Positions 46,517 through 55,249 of a DNA stretch of 64,000 nucleotides are shown in pieces (within the stretch, counting starts at the first letter, position 1; every line of letters starts with the position of its first letter). The DNA is from Nostoc sp. T09. GTDB taxonomy: Bacteria > Cyanobacteriota > Cyanobacteriia > Cyanobacteriales > Nostocaceae. The position numbers and the translations under genes were made by a program. The notes beneath the pieces were generated by a model. That model made no database searches, was not told where the DNA came from, and worked only from the letters and a program-made list of their open reading frames with translations. Location: NCBI RefSeq assembly GCF_002154695.1, contig NZ_MTAV01000028.1:26436-90435 (forward strand), given 5' to 3'.

Positions 46517-47764
46517 TAAGCCTCTTGTTTCAATTACTAAAAAGTCCGTTAAGTACTATAACTAAACATACCTAGCCTAGACTTTTTGGTTTTGAGAAAT
46601 ACACTATCAGAAGGCTTAGAGCATAACGAGATAAATCACCTCTTGGGTTATAAGTTTATAGAAATAAAATCTGATGATTATGTCTTATAGTACGTATGAA
46701 TGCAAAGGATAACACTAGCAATATATTTAGGATTAATTCATCTAGTAGATGGCGAGCCTGCAAGTATCTACTCAAAGAATGAAAATCTGTACTGATGAGT
46801 GCGTTATATTTTCTATGTGAATCATATTTGATTTTGAAAAATCGGCTTATTGCCTGACTTTAGGAGTAAGTTCACGAATCAAATAGGACTCCTAAATTAA
46901 GCGATCGCAGGTTTCGTAGCTGTAGTTCCGAAACCTGAACCCCATCGAATTTTAATAAAATCGTCGGTACAGATGCATGGCACGCACTGTTGCCAGAAGT
47001 AGACTATATAGTTGTAGGCTTAATTGATGAAATAGTACTGCGTTGGAGTAGCCTGCCGAAGGCATCGCTGGCCAGCTATAGCCACACCCCACACAGAAAT
47101 TTCCCCAGCATTGAAAGGGCGCATTGCCGAACGCTACAGAGCCTGTCAGCCTTTACCAAGATACTAAACAATTCAAAAGAGTACCCCAAAAACTGGGATA
47201 CTAAGGCAATGAATTAACTTGCCTTATGTTTCATGTCCTAGATCAAGATATTACCATGATGGGTACTATGAAATTTTCAGTGGACTTTTCAGAATAAAGT
47301 CGTATGTCTTGCCTTTAATGTAAACAATTTTGCAAAAATTGTTGAGGCTAGTTAAAAAAATGTTTATATTCTCACAGACAAACTCTAGAGGAGTGAAACT
47401 TATATGAATCAAACTACGTCTGGATTGAGGTGAATTATCTTCGCTCCTCTGAGTCAAATGCAAAATGCCAGCTTTCCTAAACCCCTATACAGCATTAGTG
47501 TATCATAATTTACTTAGGCTATGCAGGTTGCTTTTCTGGGTTGCTGATGCATAGGTTTACAAAAATTTAAAATTTGCAGAATTGAGAAAAATGCCTTAGA
47601 TAGTGGGGTTTTCAGGAGTTGGAGATTAAAAGTTAAGACTAGCAATGGATAATTTTTGCATAAGTTTAGTTATTCCAGACGTAATAAAAATGGAATCACT
47701 AAAAAATCTTCATCAAGAAGATGAGTTTAGGGGCAGCTGCCAGTTAATAAGTTAAGTGTGACAA
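46517..47764. other. 1.25-kb upstream region of hetZ
   Basis: Long AT-rich region that must contain the hetZ promoter. It includes the remnant at 46945-47060 and a stretch of dispersed repeat (about 47050-47085). I did not find a palindromic HetR site of the type GGGG-TCTAA-CCCC. A possible ribosome binding GGGGG is just before the hetZ start. Confidence 0.4.
46945..47060 (+). pseudogene. Possible D-2-hydroxyacid dehydrogenase remnant
   Basis: One frame here reads KIVGTDAWHALLPEVDYIVVG, which resembles the NAD-binding part of D-isomer 2-hydroxyacid dehydrogenases (typically GTDxWRxLLPEVDYIVxAxP). It breaks off into the dispersed repeat GCCTGCCGAAGGCATCGCTG and unrelated sequence. No start, stop or rest of the gene is present. 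The call rests on one short match from memory. Confidence 0.35.
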
Positions 47765-48952
47765 ATGGGGGTTGTGATGCAAACTTTAAAACAGGGTTTC
47801 GAGGAGCGCAATCTCGTTATGGCAACGGAAGCAGAAAAACTGGCGCAATATTGGCGAAAACGTCTAGTGGCCGAGTGTCCAGAACAAAGCGCAGCAGCCA
47901 AAGAAAGTATCATTCTTTGGCTGTTGGGACGTGACTTCCAACGGTTTGATTTGCTCAACCCGAAGGAACTTGAGATTGCCAAGCAAGCAATGGAATACCG
48001 TTATCGGATTTTACTGCAACGTTACCTGGGAATAGCACGAGAACGTGCTTATCGCAACCTGATAACTCGGCTAGCCAGTCTGATGACATTGCGGAATAAA
48101 ATTCAGACTTGGGTTTCCCTCAGCCGCGATCGCCAGCGCAGTGTAATTGATGTATTACAAGAAATCATCCAGGAATTACTACAAGGCGATAGCTACATTC
48201 AAGATCAAATGGCTTGCATCGCTGAAATTACAACCGATCGGCGACTGCGAGATACTCTACTATTTGCCAGTATAGAAGAATACTGTTTGCGACCAGTACG
48301 CAATCAACCCCTGCTGGTTTACCGCTTTGTGAACTATCTGCGCCGTACTCAGCGTGGTGGCTTAACTCAAGTGCCAAGCAGTGATTTGATTAGGCTAGTC
48401 TCAGAAGAAATCCTTACGGATGACAGTGACAATAGAGTTAATTTGGTTGATAGTCAGGCGATCGCAGAATATCAAGAGACACAGGAACTAGAAGAGCAAC
48501 AGATGTTGCGTCAGGCTGTACAACAAGAATTTGAAGAATATTTACAAGCAAATCTCGGCGCAGAAGCCGTAGAGTGGCTGCGACTTTATCTGCAAGGTAA
48601 GTCTCAAGACGAAATCGCCAAAAGACTGAAGAAGCAGATTAAGGAAGTATACCGACTGCGGGAAAAAATTAGCTACCATGCCGTGCGTGTTTTTGCTCTC
48701 AAAGGTAAGCCAGAACTAGTGGATAACTGGCTAGCAATTTCTTTGCAAGAACACAACTTGGGGCTAACACAAAACCAATGGCAGCAACTCTATGAACAAT
48801 TGAGTCAACTTGGGCGACAGATTTTAGATTTAAGAAAAGCTGGCAACTCAATCGAAGCCACAGCTAAAGAATTAAAGCTCAAAACCCATCAGGTGTTGGG
48901 CGAATGGACAAAAGTCTATCTTGTAGCCCAAAGTTTAAGAACTCAAGAGTAA
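47765..48952 (+). CDS. hetZ: Heterocyst differentiation protein HetZ
   Basis: 395 residues (from 47765; ATG 47777 also possible, with GGGGG six bases upstream). HetZ is a DNA-binding regulator of early heterocyst differentiation acting with HetR. The body is helical and charged; the segment YLQGKSQDEIAKRLKKQIKEVYRLREKISYHAVRVFALKG, read in two parts, is a helix-turn-helix like sigma-factor region 4, and the N-terminus (EAEKLAQYWRKRLVAECPEQ) is typical of HetZ. The downstream gene is PatU, the partner that accompanies hetZ in known genomes, which strongly supports the call. Nitrogen control would be expected. Confidence 0.85.
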   Translation: MGVVMQTLKQGFEERNLVMATEAEKLAQYWRKRLVAECPEQSAAAKESIILWLLGRDFQRFDLLNPKELEIAKQAMEYRYRILLQRYLGIARERAYRNLITRLASLMTLRNKIQTWVSLSRDRQRSVIDVLQEIIQELLQGDSYIQDQMACIAEITTDRRLRDTLLFASIEEYCLRPVRNQPLLVYRFVNYLRRTQRGGLTQVPSSDLIRLVSEEILTDDSDNRVNLVDSQAIAEYQETQELEEQQMLRQAVQQEFEEYLQANLGAEAVEWLRLYLQGKSQDEIAKRLKKQIKEVYRLREKISYHAVRVFALKGKPELVDNWLAISLQEHNLGLTQNQWQQLYEQLSQLGRQILDLRKAGNSIEATAKELKLKTHQVLGEWTKVYLVAQSLRTQE

Positions 48953-49229
48953 CAAAATTTAGCTATGAGCCTGGTATATATTCTGATGTACTCGTATAAG
49001 GCTCAATTTGGAGCTATCTCTATTCATACATAGAATAAAAATGCCTTGAGAGTAAGTATTTCAGATTTTGGATTTGGGATTTATCCCCAATCCACAATCC
49101 TAGATTTAACTTCTAGACCTTTGTATTTAATCAAACTTTCCCTAACATATAAAGTATCTTTATTTACTACACACTAACTTAGAAGCACAATAGAATTATA
49201 AGAAAATAAAGCAAATATTAAATAAGCAT

Positions 49230-50504
49230 ATGTTGTCTTCCGAGGGCAAACTCACTGATAACGAAGAAACTGAGCCGCCGATCCCAGATGTAACTCCACT
49301 TACGGGTGAGCCAGAATCCAATAATCCCAAGGAGTTACCTAGCGATCGCGAGCACATCTTCTCGTTAATTGATACTCTCTTGTCCTTAGAAGCTTGCCTT
49401 TACCACCAAATTTTGCCTTTGAAGTTAAAAGGCAATCAACTGTTACTGGGTATGGTTGATCCGCAAGACAGCGAGGCATTAGATTACGTTAGCCGTATTC
49501 TGTCTTCTATCAATTACATATTGGTGACTGAGCCAATTGAAGGCGAGATTCACCACACTACCCTGTCAGCCTACCTCAACTATAAAAACCGATACTCCTC
49601 AGATGCGAAACAAACGCATCAGTCAAAAGTAGACTTTACCTCAAACAACAGGGCAGTTCCCCTCAGCGAGCAACTGAATTCTTCTGCAACTACCTACTCT
49701 GAATTAGATCTACAACCCTCACTGATTGAGACGCAAACAGAAATTCTGCCAGATTCTATTTCACAAGCCGATTTATCCGCAACCCCCAATTCAAATAGCG
49801 TGTCTGGAACTCTTACAGCTACCTCTGTTGATCAAAGTCAAGGGGAGCAAACGACTGAGGTAGTACTTCCGAGCAATTTAACTGTTTTGCCAGTGCAAAT
49901 TCCAGATACATTAAGCTCGATTGAAGTGTTGGCAACGCTACCATCAAAAAAATTACTAGAAGAGTTATTAGCAAGAGTCTTGCTTGGGGGAATTGGCCGC
50001 CTGTATTTAGAAAGACAACATGACCAAGGCAGAATACTCTGGAGCGACAATGGGGTCTTGCAGTCGGTGATCGAAAATTTGCCGCTTGCAGTTTTCCAAG
50101 ACGTAATCAATGAATTCAAGCAATTTGCTGGTCTACCCATCGCTACTTTTCCCGAACCAAAACAGGTAGAGAAGGAATGGCTATATCAAAACCATAGTTT
50201 GTTATTACGCTTACGAGTGATGCCTGGAATTTACGGTGAAGAGGCGACACTACAAGTCCTACGGGGAGCAGCATTAAAGTTCTATCAACAGCAACAGTTG
50301 AACCGACTTAGCCACGATACATTAGTAATGGCTAAACAACTAAGCTTCAAGTTGCACGAACTAGAGCAAAGACTGCTCTTTACCCCTAACTTACAATCTG
50401 AGCAATTCAAGGCTATGGTCGCCCTAACTCAACTAGTGGACAATTTAGACAAACAACTCAATGTCTTGGCTGGAGATAGTCAGCTACCAAAAAACAGTAA
50501 ATAA
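49230..50504 (+). CDS. patU: Pattern-formation protein PatU (unsplit)
   Basis: 424 residues. Residues about 42-115 (FSLIDTLLSLEACLYHQILP and KGNQLLLGMVDPQDSEALDY) form a conserved domain that resembles the MshEN/GspE N-terminal fold; a Ser/Thr-rich linker follows (about 125-215); the C-terminal ~200 residues include PSKKLLEELLARVLLGGIGRLYLE and LLRLRVMPGIYGEEATLQVL. In Anabaena PCC 7120 the region is carried as patU5 and patU3, but here the frame is continuous, like Nostoc punctiforme. It controls spacing of heterocysts together with hetZ. Lies 277 bases behind hetZ. Confidence 0.7.
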   Translation: MLSSEGKLTDNEETEPPIPDVTPLTGEPESNNPKELPSDREHIFSLIDTLLSLEACLYHQILPLKLKGNQLLLGMVDPQDSEALDYVSRILSSINYILVTEPIEGEIHHTTLSAYLNYKNRYSSDAKQTHQSKVDFTSNNRAVPLSEQLNSSATTYSELDLQPSLIETQTEILPDSISQADLSATPNSNSVSGTLTATSVDQSQGEQTTEVVLPSNLTVLPVQIPDTLSSIEVLATLPSKKLLEELLARVLLGGIGRLYLERQHDQGRILWSDNGVLQSVIENLPLAVFQDVINEFKQFAGLPIATFPEPKQVEKEWLYQNHSLLLRLRVMPGIYGEEATLQVLRGAALKFYQQQQLNRLSHDTLVMAKQLSFKLHELEQRLLFTPNLQSEQFKAMVALTQLVDNLDKQLNVLAGDSQLPKNSK

Positions 50505-50703
50505 TACATCTGTCAGTAAAACCGCTGATTGCGATCCCAGACATAATTGCTATGTTGTACTAGAATCTCAGACTTAAAAATCTGAAAATTCTTAATTAAT
50601 TTGTAACTATTTTGCTACCGTATTCAACCAATGATTGCGGTTTTAAAAAATATAATAGCCGACCTAATTTGCTCCTCCTGAATCAATTTTTTGCAGATAT
50701 TTC

Positions 50704-51387
50704 ATGCAGACTGAGGTTTTTAGTGAACTTTTTCCCTTACTAAGTACAGCCAATCCCCAAACTTTGGAATGGCTGCTGAATGTTGCAATTGACCATGAAT
50801 ACCCGGCTGAACGAGCTGTTTTGATGGAAGATGCTTGGGGTAATGCAGTTTATTTCTTAGTTTCTGGTTGGGTCAAAGTTCGGCGCACATCCGGAGATAA
50901 TTTTGTCGCTCTAGCAATTTTAGGTCGAGGCGATTTTTTTGGAGAAATGGCAGTTTTAGATGAATCGCCGCGCTCAACTGATGTGATTGCTCTATCGCCT
51001 GTAAAGTTACTTAGTGTTTCTCGAGAGCGTTTTATTCAAATCTTATTTAAAGATCCGCATTTACATCACCGAATGCTACAACTGATGGTGCGGCGATTGC
51101 GACAAATCAATCTGCGCCTGCAAATGCGCTCTTCACCACCAGCAGTCAAACTAGCTCAGACCCTAGTTAGTTTGGGCGAAAGCTACGGTCAAAAATCAGA
51201 CAAAGGAAGAGAAATTTTTAACATTCCCTTCAAAGATTTGGCAGAAGTGACAGAAATCAGTGTTGACGAAACTGGCAAAATCATGGAAAAACTGCATGAA
51301 AAAGGCTGGCTGGAAATTGACAGCACAAATAACATCATTTATTTGGTCAACTTTAAACAGTTGATCAATTTAGCTAACAAAGTTTAA
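50704..51387 (+). CDS. Crp/Fnr-family transcriptional regulator
   Basis: 227 residues: a cyclic-nucleotide-binding-type beta-barrel (about 10-125) with VYFLVSGWVKVRR, GRGDFFGEMAVLDESPRSTDV and a long dimerisation helix LHHRMLQLMVRRLRQIN, followed by a winged helix (about 150-215) with FKDLAEVTEISVDETGKIMEKL. The cAMP-contact residues (RxxS, here SPRSTDV) are partly present, but binding is uncertain. It is not NtcA, whose helix is different. Follows patU by 200 bases on the same strand; a strong terminator comes directly after. Confidence 0.9.
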   Translation: MQTEVFSELFPLLSTANPQTLEWLLNVAIDHEYPAERAVLMEDAWGNAVYFLVSGWVKVRRTSGDNFVALAILGRGDFFGEMAVLDESPRSTDVIALSPVKLLSVSRERFIQILFKDPHLHHRMLQLMVRRLRQINLRLQMRSSPPAVKLAQTLVSLGESYGQKSDKGREIFNIPFKDLAEVTEISVDETGKIMEKLHEKGWLEIDSTNNIIYLVNFKQLINLANKV

Positions 51388-51406
51388 TGATTATTCCTGA
51401 AAATAA

Positions 51407-51448
51407 GATTCCCGAATTCTCTAGGAATTCGGGAATCTGGGTCTTTTT
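51407..51448 (+). terminator. Strong intrinsic terminator after the Crp gene
   Basis: GATTCCCGAATTC (51407-51419), five-base loop, GAATTCGGGAATC (51425-51437): 13 perfect pairs, followed by TGGGTCTTTTT. It ends the hetZ-patU-crp region and can also insulate the next gene. Confidence 0.9.
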
Positions 51449-51523
51449 ATATTTATAGAATTGTCACACATTCTAGAACGACCTTAGCGCAATGTTATTC
51501 GAGATTTGACAATTGACAATCGC

Positions 51524-52073
51524 TTACGCCTTAAACGTCAACACCGGACACAACCGCGCTACAACACCCACCATCTCCGCCTCGACTTGCACATCAATCA
51601 CAGACTGAATCGGCTTGTAAGCAGCTGGTGCTTCTTCAATTCGACGTTCTTCTCGTAAGGTGATGCAGTCAACTCCAATTAATCCCAGTTCGGCTTCACT
51701 TTGAGATGCACCTTTACGGTTGAGGTCAAAACGCGACTTTACTCTTCCCGCGCCATGCGATGCTGAATTGCAAAACAGGGTGAAAGTCAGGCGTAGCACA
51801 GGCGCGACAGACACATCCACCTCCTGGGTGGTGAACGTTGGCGAGATTTGCTAACTGCTTGAGTGCTTTAGCTTCTACGGGGAATCCTTCAGGTAGTAGT
51901 ATGTCTGCTACTGGTGCATCAGGAGAATTTCCTAAACGGACAGAATAAGTGCGTAGACGCGTTCGGGAGCGTTGCCGCAGGCTAGCGGCTTGTCGTGAGA
52001 CATCGCTATAGCTAACATCCAAACCTTGCCGCGCTAAAGCACGCAAGAGACGTTGAAGATTTTTTGGCTGCAT
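51524..52073 (-). pseudogene. rtcB: rtcB RNA ligase pseudogene, internally deleted
   Basis: RtcB joins RNA 2',3'-cyclic phosphate and 5'-hydroxyl ends using GTP and Mn. The minus strand from ATG 52073 reads KNLQRLLRALARQGLDVSYSD, later LLPEGFPVEAKALKQLANLA and VCRACATPDFHP, the RtcB N-terminus. It then jumps, in another frame, to SASHGAGRVKSRFDLNRKGA and, near the end, IEEAPAAYKPIQSVIDVQVE with LTFKA then stop, the C-terminus. The central ~250 residues with the guanylated His and metal ligands are absent. An extra insert VSRQAASLRQRSRTRL near residue 27, from dispersed repeat DNA, adds to the damage. The gene cannot be functional. Confidence 0.85.
51942..52005. repeat. Dispersed repeat inserted in the rtcB pseudogene
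   Basis: GTGCGTAGACGCGTTCGGGA and GTTGCCGCAGGCTAGCGGCT lie inside the rtcB frame and encode residues that are foreign to the family. The same class of GC-richer sequence occurs in several other gaps of the window. Limits are approximate. Confidence 0.55.
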
Positions 52074-52440
52074 GAAAATTCCTGAGTAGTCTTAAAAAAG
52101 ACTCTTGGTATTGAAGAGATTAGGAGACTTGGGTTCAGCAGCCGCGTCTCAATTGTTGTAAGGAGTTATTTTCCCAGCGTTGTGGGGAAAACAACAGGTT
52201 ATATAACGTTCATAAAATAACCTTTTATAGGTTGACAAGCATTTTGTAGTACTTTGTACTGCGCTTAAATTACAGAAGGCTATAGTTAACTCAGCTAGAC
52301 CAAACTTGTAAACGAACTTTAAATTTAGCGAAAAACTTGTAATATACTCTTGACTCTCCAGTTGGGTAGAGATTTTAGGATGAAGTTAAGGTAAATCTCA
52401 GCCAATAATCAGTAACAGCAAAACTCTAGATAAGCCCTAA
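52074..52440. other. Intergenic region upstream of the metal cluster
   Basis: Contains the hairpin GTTATTTTCCC/GGGGAAAACAAC (about 52174-52198) and unstructured AT-rich DNA. No gene recognised. Confidence 0.4.
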
Positions 52441-52647
52441 CATTTAGGAGCAGTTGAGATAGCGGCTTTGCCAAAAGCTAAAGATCCTGAAATGCAAAAA
52501 TTGTCGAGGATGGCTTTAAATATAGCTACTCACTCACAAATTCTTGACCTCGCTCAAGCTATCATCAAATCGCAAATTGCTGAAATTTAGCAAATGCAGC
52601 AATGGTATCAAGCTTGGTCTCGATCGGTTTTCCCTTCGTTATTTTAA
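52441..52647 (+). pseudogene. DUF305-type copper-linked protein remnant
   Basis: The frame reads GAVEIAALPKAKDPEMQKLS then, further on, ILDLAQAIIKSQIAEI, a TAG at 52588-52590, and QMQQWYQAWSRSVF before TAA. GAVxIA, AxxIIxxQxxEIxxM and WYxxW are the DUF305 (ferritin-like, often copper-related) pattern, except that the TAG sits inside IAEI-stop-QMQQW. The preceding His-His segment also has a stop (TAA). So only the C-terminal half remains, with a nonsense change. It abuts the CopZ-like gene by four bases, which suggests a former shared operon. Confidence 0.7.
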
Positions 52648-52651
52648 ACTT

Positions 52652-52846
52652 ATGACACTTAAACTCACAGTTCCCAACATGGCTTGTTCGGCTTGTGCAA
52701 ACACTATTACTAATGCACTTAAAGCAGTAGATGCCAATGCTAATATTCAGGCAGATCCTAAAACTAAGCTTGTAAGTGTAGATACTCAAGCTTCAGAAAA
52801 TGTCATTAAGGAAGCGTTAGCTGCTGCTGGTTATCCAGTTGCCTAA
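52652..52846 (+). CDS. CopZ/Atx1-type metallochaperone
   Basis: 64 residues, a single heavy-metal-associated domain. MTLKLTVPNMACSACANTIT contains the Cu-binding Met-x-Cys-x-x-Cys loop, and the rest follows the beta-alpha-beta-beta-alpha-beta order ending ALAAAGYPVA. Such chaperones carry Cu(I) to P-type ATPases such as the one at 13940. I start at ATG 52652; frames upstream belong to the DUF305 remnant in another frame. The adjacent convergent MerR gene is likely its regulator or that of related genes. Confidence 0.9.
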   Translation: MTLKLTVPNMACSACANTITNALKAVDANANIQADPKTKLVSVDTQASENVIKEALAAAGYPVA

Positions 52847-53036
52847 TCCTTGACAGCGTTAAGTGTAGAGAGGTTATATGTAACGTCTCTACAGAGTTTC
52901 AACTTCAACCATAAAACAATACAGAAGCATCTTATTTTTGTAGGCAACCATTTAGAAACCTGTGTCTATCTTTGTATAGCCTTAGATTCATAGCAAAAGC
53001 TGCTTTGTATTCATTGTGCTGCTTTTAAAGACAACA

Positions 53037-53450
53037 TTAAGGTTGGATGATAGGACAAATTGTATCCTCACGCTTATTATCCACATTCTTCCAACCGGAA
53101 AGCAATATTTCTATATCAGACCGTAATTTTAGCAACTGAGCTATCTGGCTATCGATCTGCATCAGCTTTTCTTCAAGCTTTTCTTGGATTTCATCACAGG
53201 GTGGTTGTCCTTCGTCATAGACATTCAAAATTTCCCCAATTTCTTCTAGGCTCAAGCCTAGACTTTGTGACCTTTTGATGAAGGCTAAACGAGCCAGCAC
53301 ATCTGCTGAAAACTGTCGAAAACCTCCTTCAGTTCTTCCTGATGACTTAATTAAACCTAAACTTTCATAATAGCGAATTGTTCTGATTGGTACTCCGCTT
53401 AAATCTGTTACTTGACCAATCAAAAGTAGTTTTTTATCGTGGGTTAACAC
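53037..53450 (-). CDS. MerR-family metal-responsive regulator
   Basis: 137 residues from a GTG at 53450, chosen because GGAGAG lies seven bases upstream; frames up to 53474 lack such a site. The N-terminal helix-turn-helix LLLIGQVTDLSGVPIRTIRY and wing RTEGGFRQFSADVLARLAFI are typical; a long dimerisation helix follows (IQEKLEEKLMQIDSQIAQLL). The metal-site cysteines appear as PPCDEIQ and the C-terminal TICPIIQ, like CueR/ZntR relatives, so a thiophilic metal is the likely inducer. It converges with the chaperone. A dyad ACTTT-AG-AAAGT is at 53503-53514. Confidence 0.9.
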   Translation of the reverse strand: MLTHDKKLLLIGQVTDLSGVPIRTIRYYESLGLIKSSGRTEGGFRQFSADVLARLAFIKRSQSLGLSLEEIGEILNVYDEGQPPCDEIQEKLEEKLMQIDSQIAQLLKLRSDIEILLSGWKNVDNKREDTICPIIQP

Positions 53451-53474
53451 GGCAAGACTCTCCAAAATTTGCAA

Positions 53475-53841
53475 TTATCTTAACAAAATAAAGGCAAGAG
53501 ATACTTTAGAAAGTAAACATTAACTTGTAGTAATACCCTATCAAATGCAGTGCCTGACGGCTAGTTTTCATAGTCTCAACTACTTAAATCATTACATGTC
53601 TGCAACATCACATACTTAAGAATATCGCTGAAATAAGGTGGATTTAGATCCCTGACTTATTGAATACTTCGGAGATATGAGCAAAAATTTTTGCTTAAGG
53701 GTATTGCCCAATAAAACCTAGATATGGTGGGCATTGCCTACGATTAAGCTCCAAAAGTAGGTCATTATTTCAAAAATTAAACCGGATTCTCATAGAAGTT
53801 TTATATATCATAGATGTAGGCTCTAAACAGCTATTTAATTG
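53475..53841. other. Upstream region of the MerR gene
   Basis: Carries the MerR promoter and, on the right, the 3' flank of the ABC permease gene. Apart from the dyad at 53503-53514 I see nothing. AT-rich. Confidence 0.4.
53503..53514 (-). promoter_or_regulatory. Possible MerR operator dyad
   Basis: ACTTT-AG-AAAGT, a perfect 5+5 dyad about 50 bases upstream of the MerR GTG. MerR proteins bind dyads in the spacer between -35 and -10. The core fits, but the flanks were not tested. Confidence 0.35.
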
Positions 53842-54414
53842 TTAAGCAGATCTGTTACCTTGTGAGACCATTTGTGTCAGAAGATATGCACTAATGTCTA
53901 AAAACTGATCTAGTAAACTACCAATAACACCAATGTAGAGTATTGCCTGGATGATGTAATTTGTGTTGCCAATTTTATAAGCATCCCAGGCGAGTGAGCC
54001 AAGTCCTTTTGGGCCTGTCAACATTTCTGTAGCAATAACTGTGAACCACGCTACCCAAATGCCTACTTTCAAAGCATGAAATATATGAAATATTGCTGCT
54101 CGAAAGTTATTGTTCTGTCTGTAAAAATGCCGCATTCCTATTGCAGTATTCACTATCATTGTCCAGAGAGTTCCAATGAAAATTACGACTACAGTTGCGA
54201 CTTCACTATCTTTAAATACTATAAGCGCAATCGGTAGTAAGGCTATAGGAGGGATACTATGAGGTATTTGAAATATCCGCTTGAATAGCTGGTAAATTGT
54301 GCCATTGATACTAATTAAGTATCCAATGAAACCACCTAAAATAGCGGCTGGAATATAACCTACAAATAATCTTTGTAGGCTAGATAAAACATCTAGAAGT
54401 ATACTGTGTTCCAT
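53842..54414 (-). CDS. Orphan ABC transporter permease
   Basis: 190 residues with about five membrane helices and the BPD_transp_1 EAA-like signature around GIWVAWFTVIATEMLTGPKGLGSLAWDAYKI. The N-terminal SSLQRLFVGYIPAAILGGFIGYLI and PPIALLPIALIVFKDSEV follow the NrtB/SsuC/TauC pattern of anion or sulfonate importers. It lacks about 70 N-terminal residues compared with full permeases, and no ATPase or binding-protein gene is adjacent, so substrate is unknown and it may be a partial gene or may be completed by another locus. Confidence 0.75.
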   Translation of the reverse strand: MEHSILLDVLSSLQRLFVGYIPAAILGGFIGYLISINGTIYQLFKRIFQIPHSIPPIALLPIALIVFKDSEVATVVVIFIGTLWTMIVNTAIGMRHFYRQNNNFRAAIFHIFHALKVGIWVAWFTVIATEMLTGPKGLGSLAWDAYKIGNTNYIIQAILYIGVIGSLLDQFLDISAYLLTQMVSQGNRSA

Positions 54415-54673
54415 GCCTCAGTTCTCATTTGGAAACTCTAGGGAATACTGCGGCAATTGCAAAAAATAGTGAATAGACAAACAATAAGGAGGTGTAAAAG
54501 TCTGTTTAAATCAAATTTAACAAAAATTGCAAGCTAACTTAATAAATTAAATAAAATTTCAATAATTCAATTTTTAGATGCGTCTAACTTAAATAATCAA
54601 AAAATTACATTAAATATAATTGAATACTATTACCCAGTAATCAGTACGCAGATTACTGATTACTGGTTACTAA
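54415..54673. other. Spacer with STRR and dyad
   Basis: Contains CAGTAATC (54635-54642) and its complement GATTACTG (54651-54658), within tandem TTACTGA-like heptads to about 54673. No T-run on the minus strand. Otherwise AT-rich and empty. Confidence 0.45.
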
Positions 54674-55249
54674 TTATTTCCCGAGATTTCGTTTCATTTG
54701 TTCTAACTCATCCTGAGTTTCCCAACGGCGAAACTTATCTTCTAAGTCGTCAAAACTACTAGAATAATTGCTAGTTGCTTTTGACCACCCGTCAGTTTCT
54801 AAGCGCTGTTGAGCTTGAGCTTTTGCACGTGTTGTTTGCGCTTCGGTAGCTTTGGCTTGCACCTCTTGTCGTCGAACCTGAATTTTTTTGAGTAATTCTT
54901 TAGATTGATTAATGCGTTCTTTTAACCCTTGCATCTGTCCCCATCGCTGATTTCCTTCACGCAATAAAGCTGCTTCTCTTTCTTGGGCCGCAACGGCTAA
55001 ATCCTCTCTAGCAGCAGCTTTCGCCTTTTGAACGCGGATGTGCCAACGCTGAATTTCTTGAGCGGTAGACAGAATTTCCTCTTGCAATCGCTTTTCCTGT
55101 AATTGCAAATCTGCAACCAGCTTTAACGTATCTTCCTCTTGCTCCCGCAGCTGTTCTAACAGCGCTTCTAATTCCAAATGGGGATTATTACGCAAGAATT
55201 CTTCTAAACGGTTTTCCAGAAACCGACTTAAATCATCAAATAAGCCCAC
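54674..55249 (-). CDS. TIGR04376-type coiled-coil protein
   Basis: 191 residues, almost entirely helical. N-terminus MGLFDDLSRFLENRLEEFLR is followed by a long coiled coil (LELEALLEQLREQEEDTLKL onward, to about residue 150) and an acidic C-terminal segment (FDDLEDKFRRWETQDELEQM). The organisation recalls PspA-like proteins, but the N-terminal motif is that of a cyanobacteria-only family, which I believe is TIGR04376. Probably cytoplasmic and peripheral to membranes. No enzymatic function is visible. Single gene. Confidence 0.8.
   Translation of the reverse strand: MGLFDDLSRFLENRLEEFLRNNPHLELEALLEQLREQEEDTLKLVADLQLQEKRLQEEILSTAQEIQRWHIRVQKAKAAAREDLAVAAQEREAALLREGNQRWGQMQGLKERINQSKELLKKIQVRRQEVQAKATEAQTTRAKAQAQQRLETDGWSKATSNYSSSFDDLEDKFRRWETQDELEQMKRNLGK

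Noticed and set aside
46990..47217. 75-residue plus frame as an intact gene
   Set aside because: Only its first ~10 residues resemble a dehydrogenase; the rest is repeat DNA. Listed as a remnant instead.
47266..47463. 65-residue minus frame upstream of hetZ
   Set aside because: AT-driven frame without ribosome binding site, and residue use is not protein-like.
47580..47640. HetR palindrome upstream of hetZ
   Set aside because: GTGGGGTTTTCAGGAG has no matching CCCC half, so it is not the inverted repeat bound by HetR.
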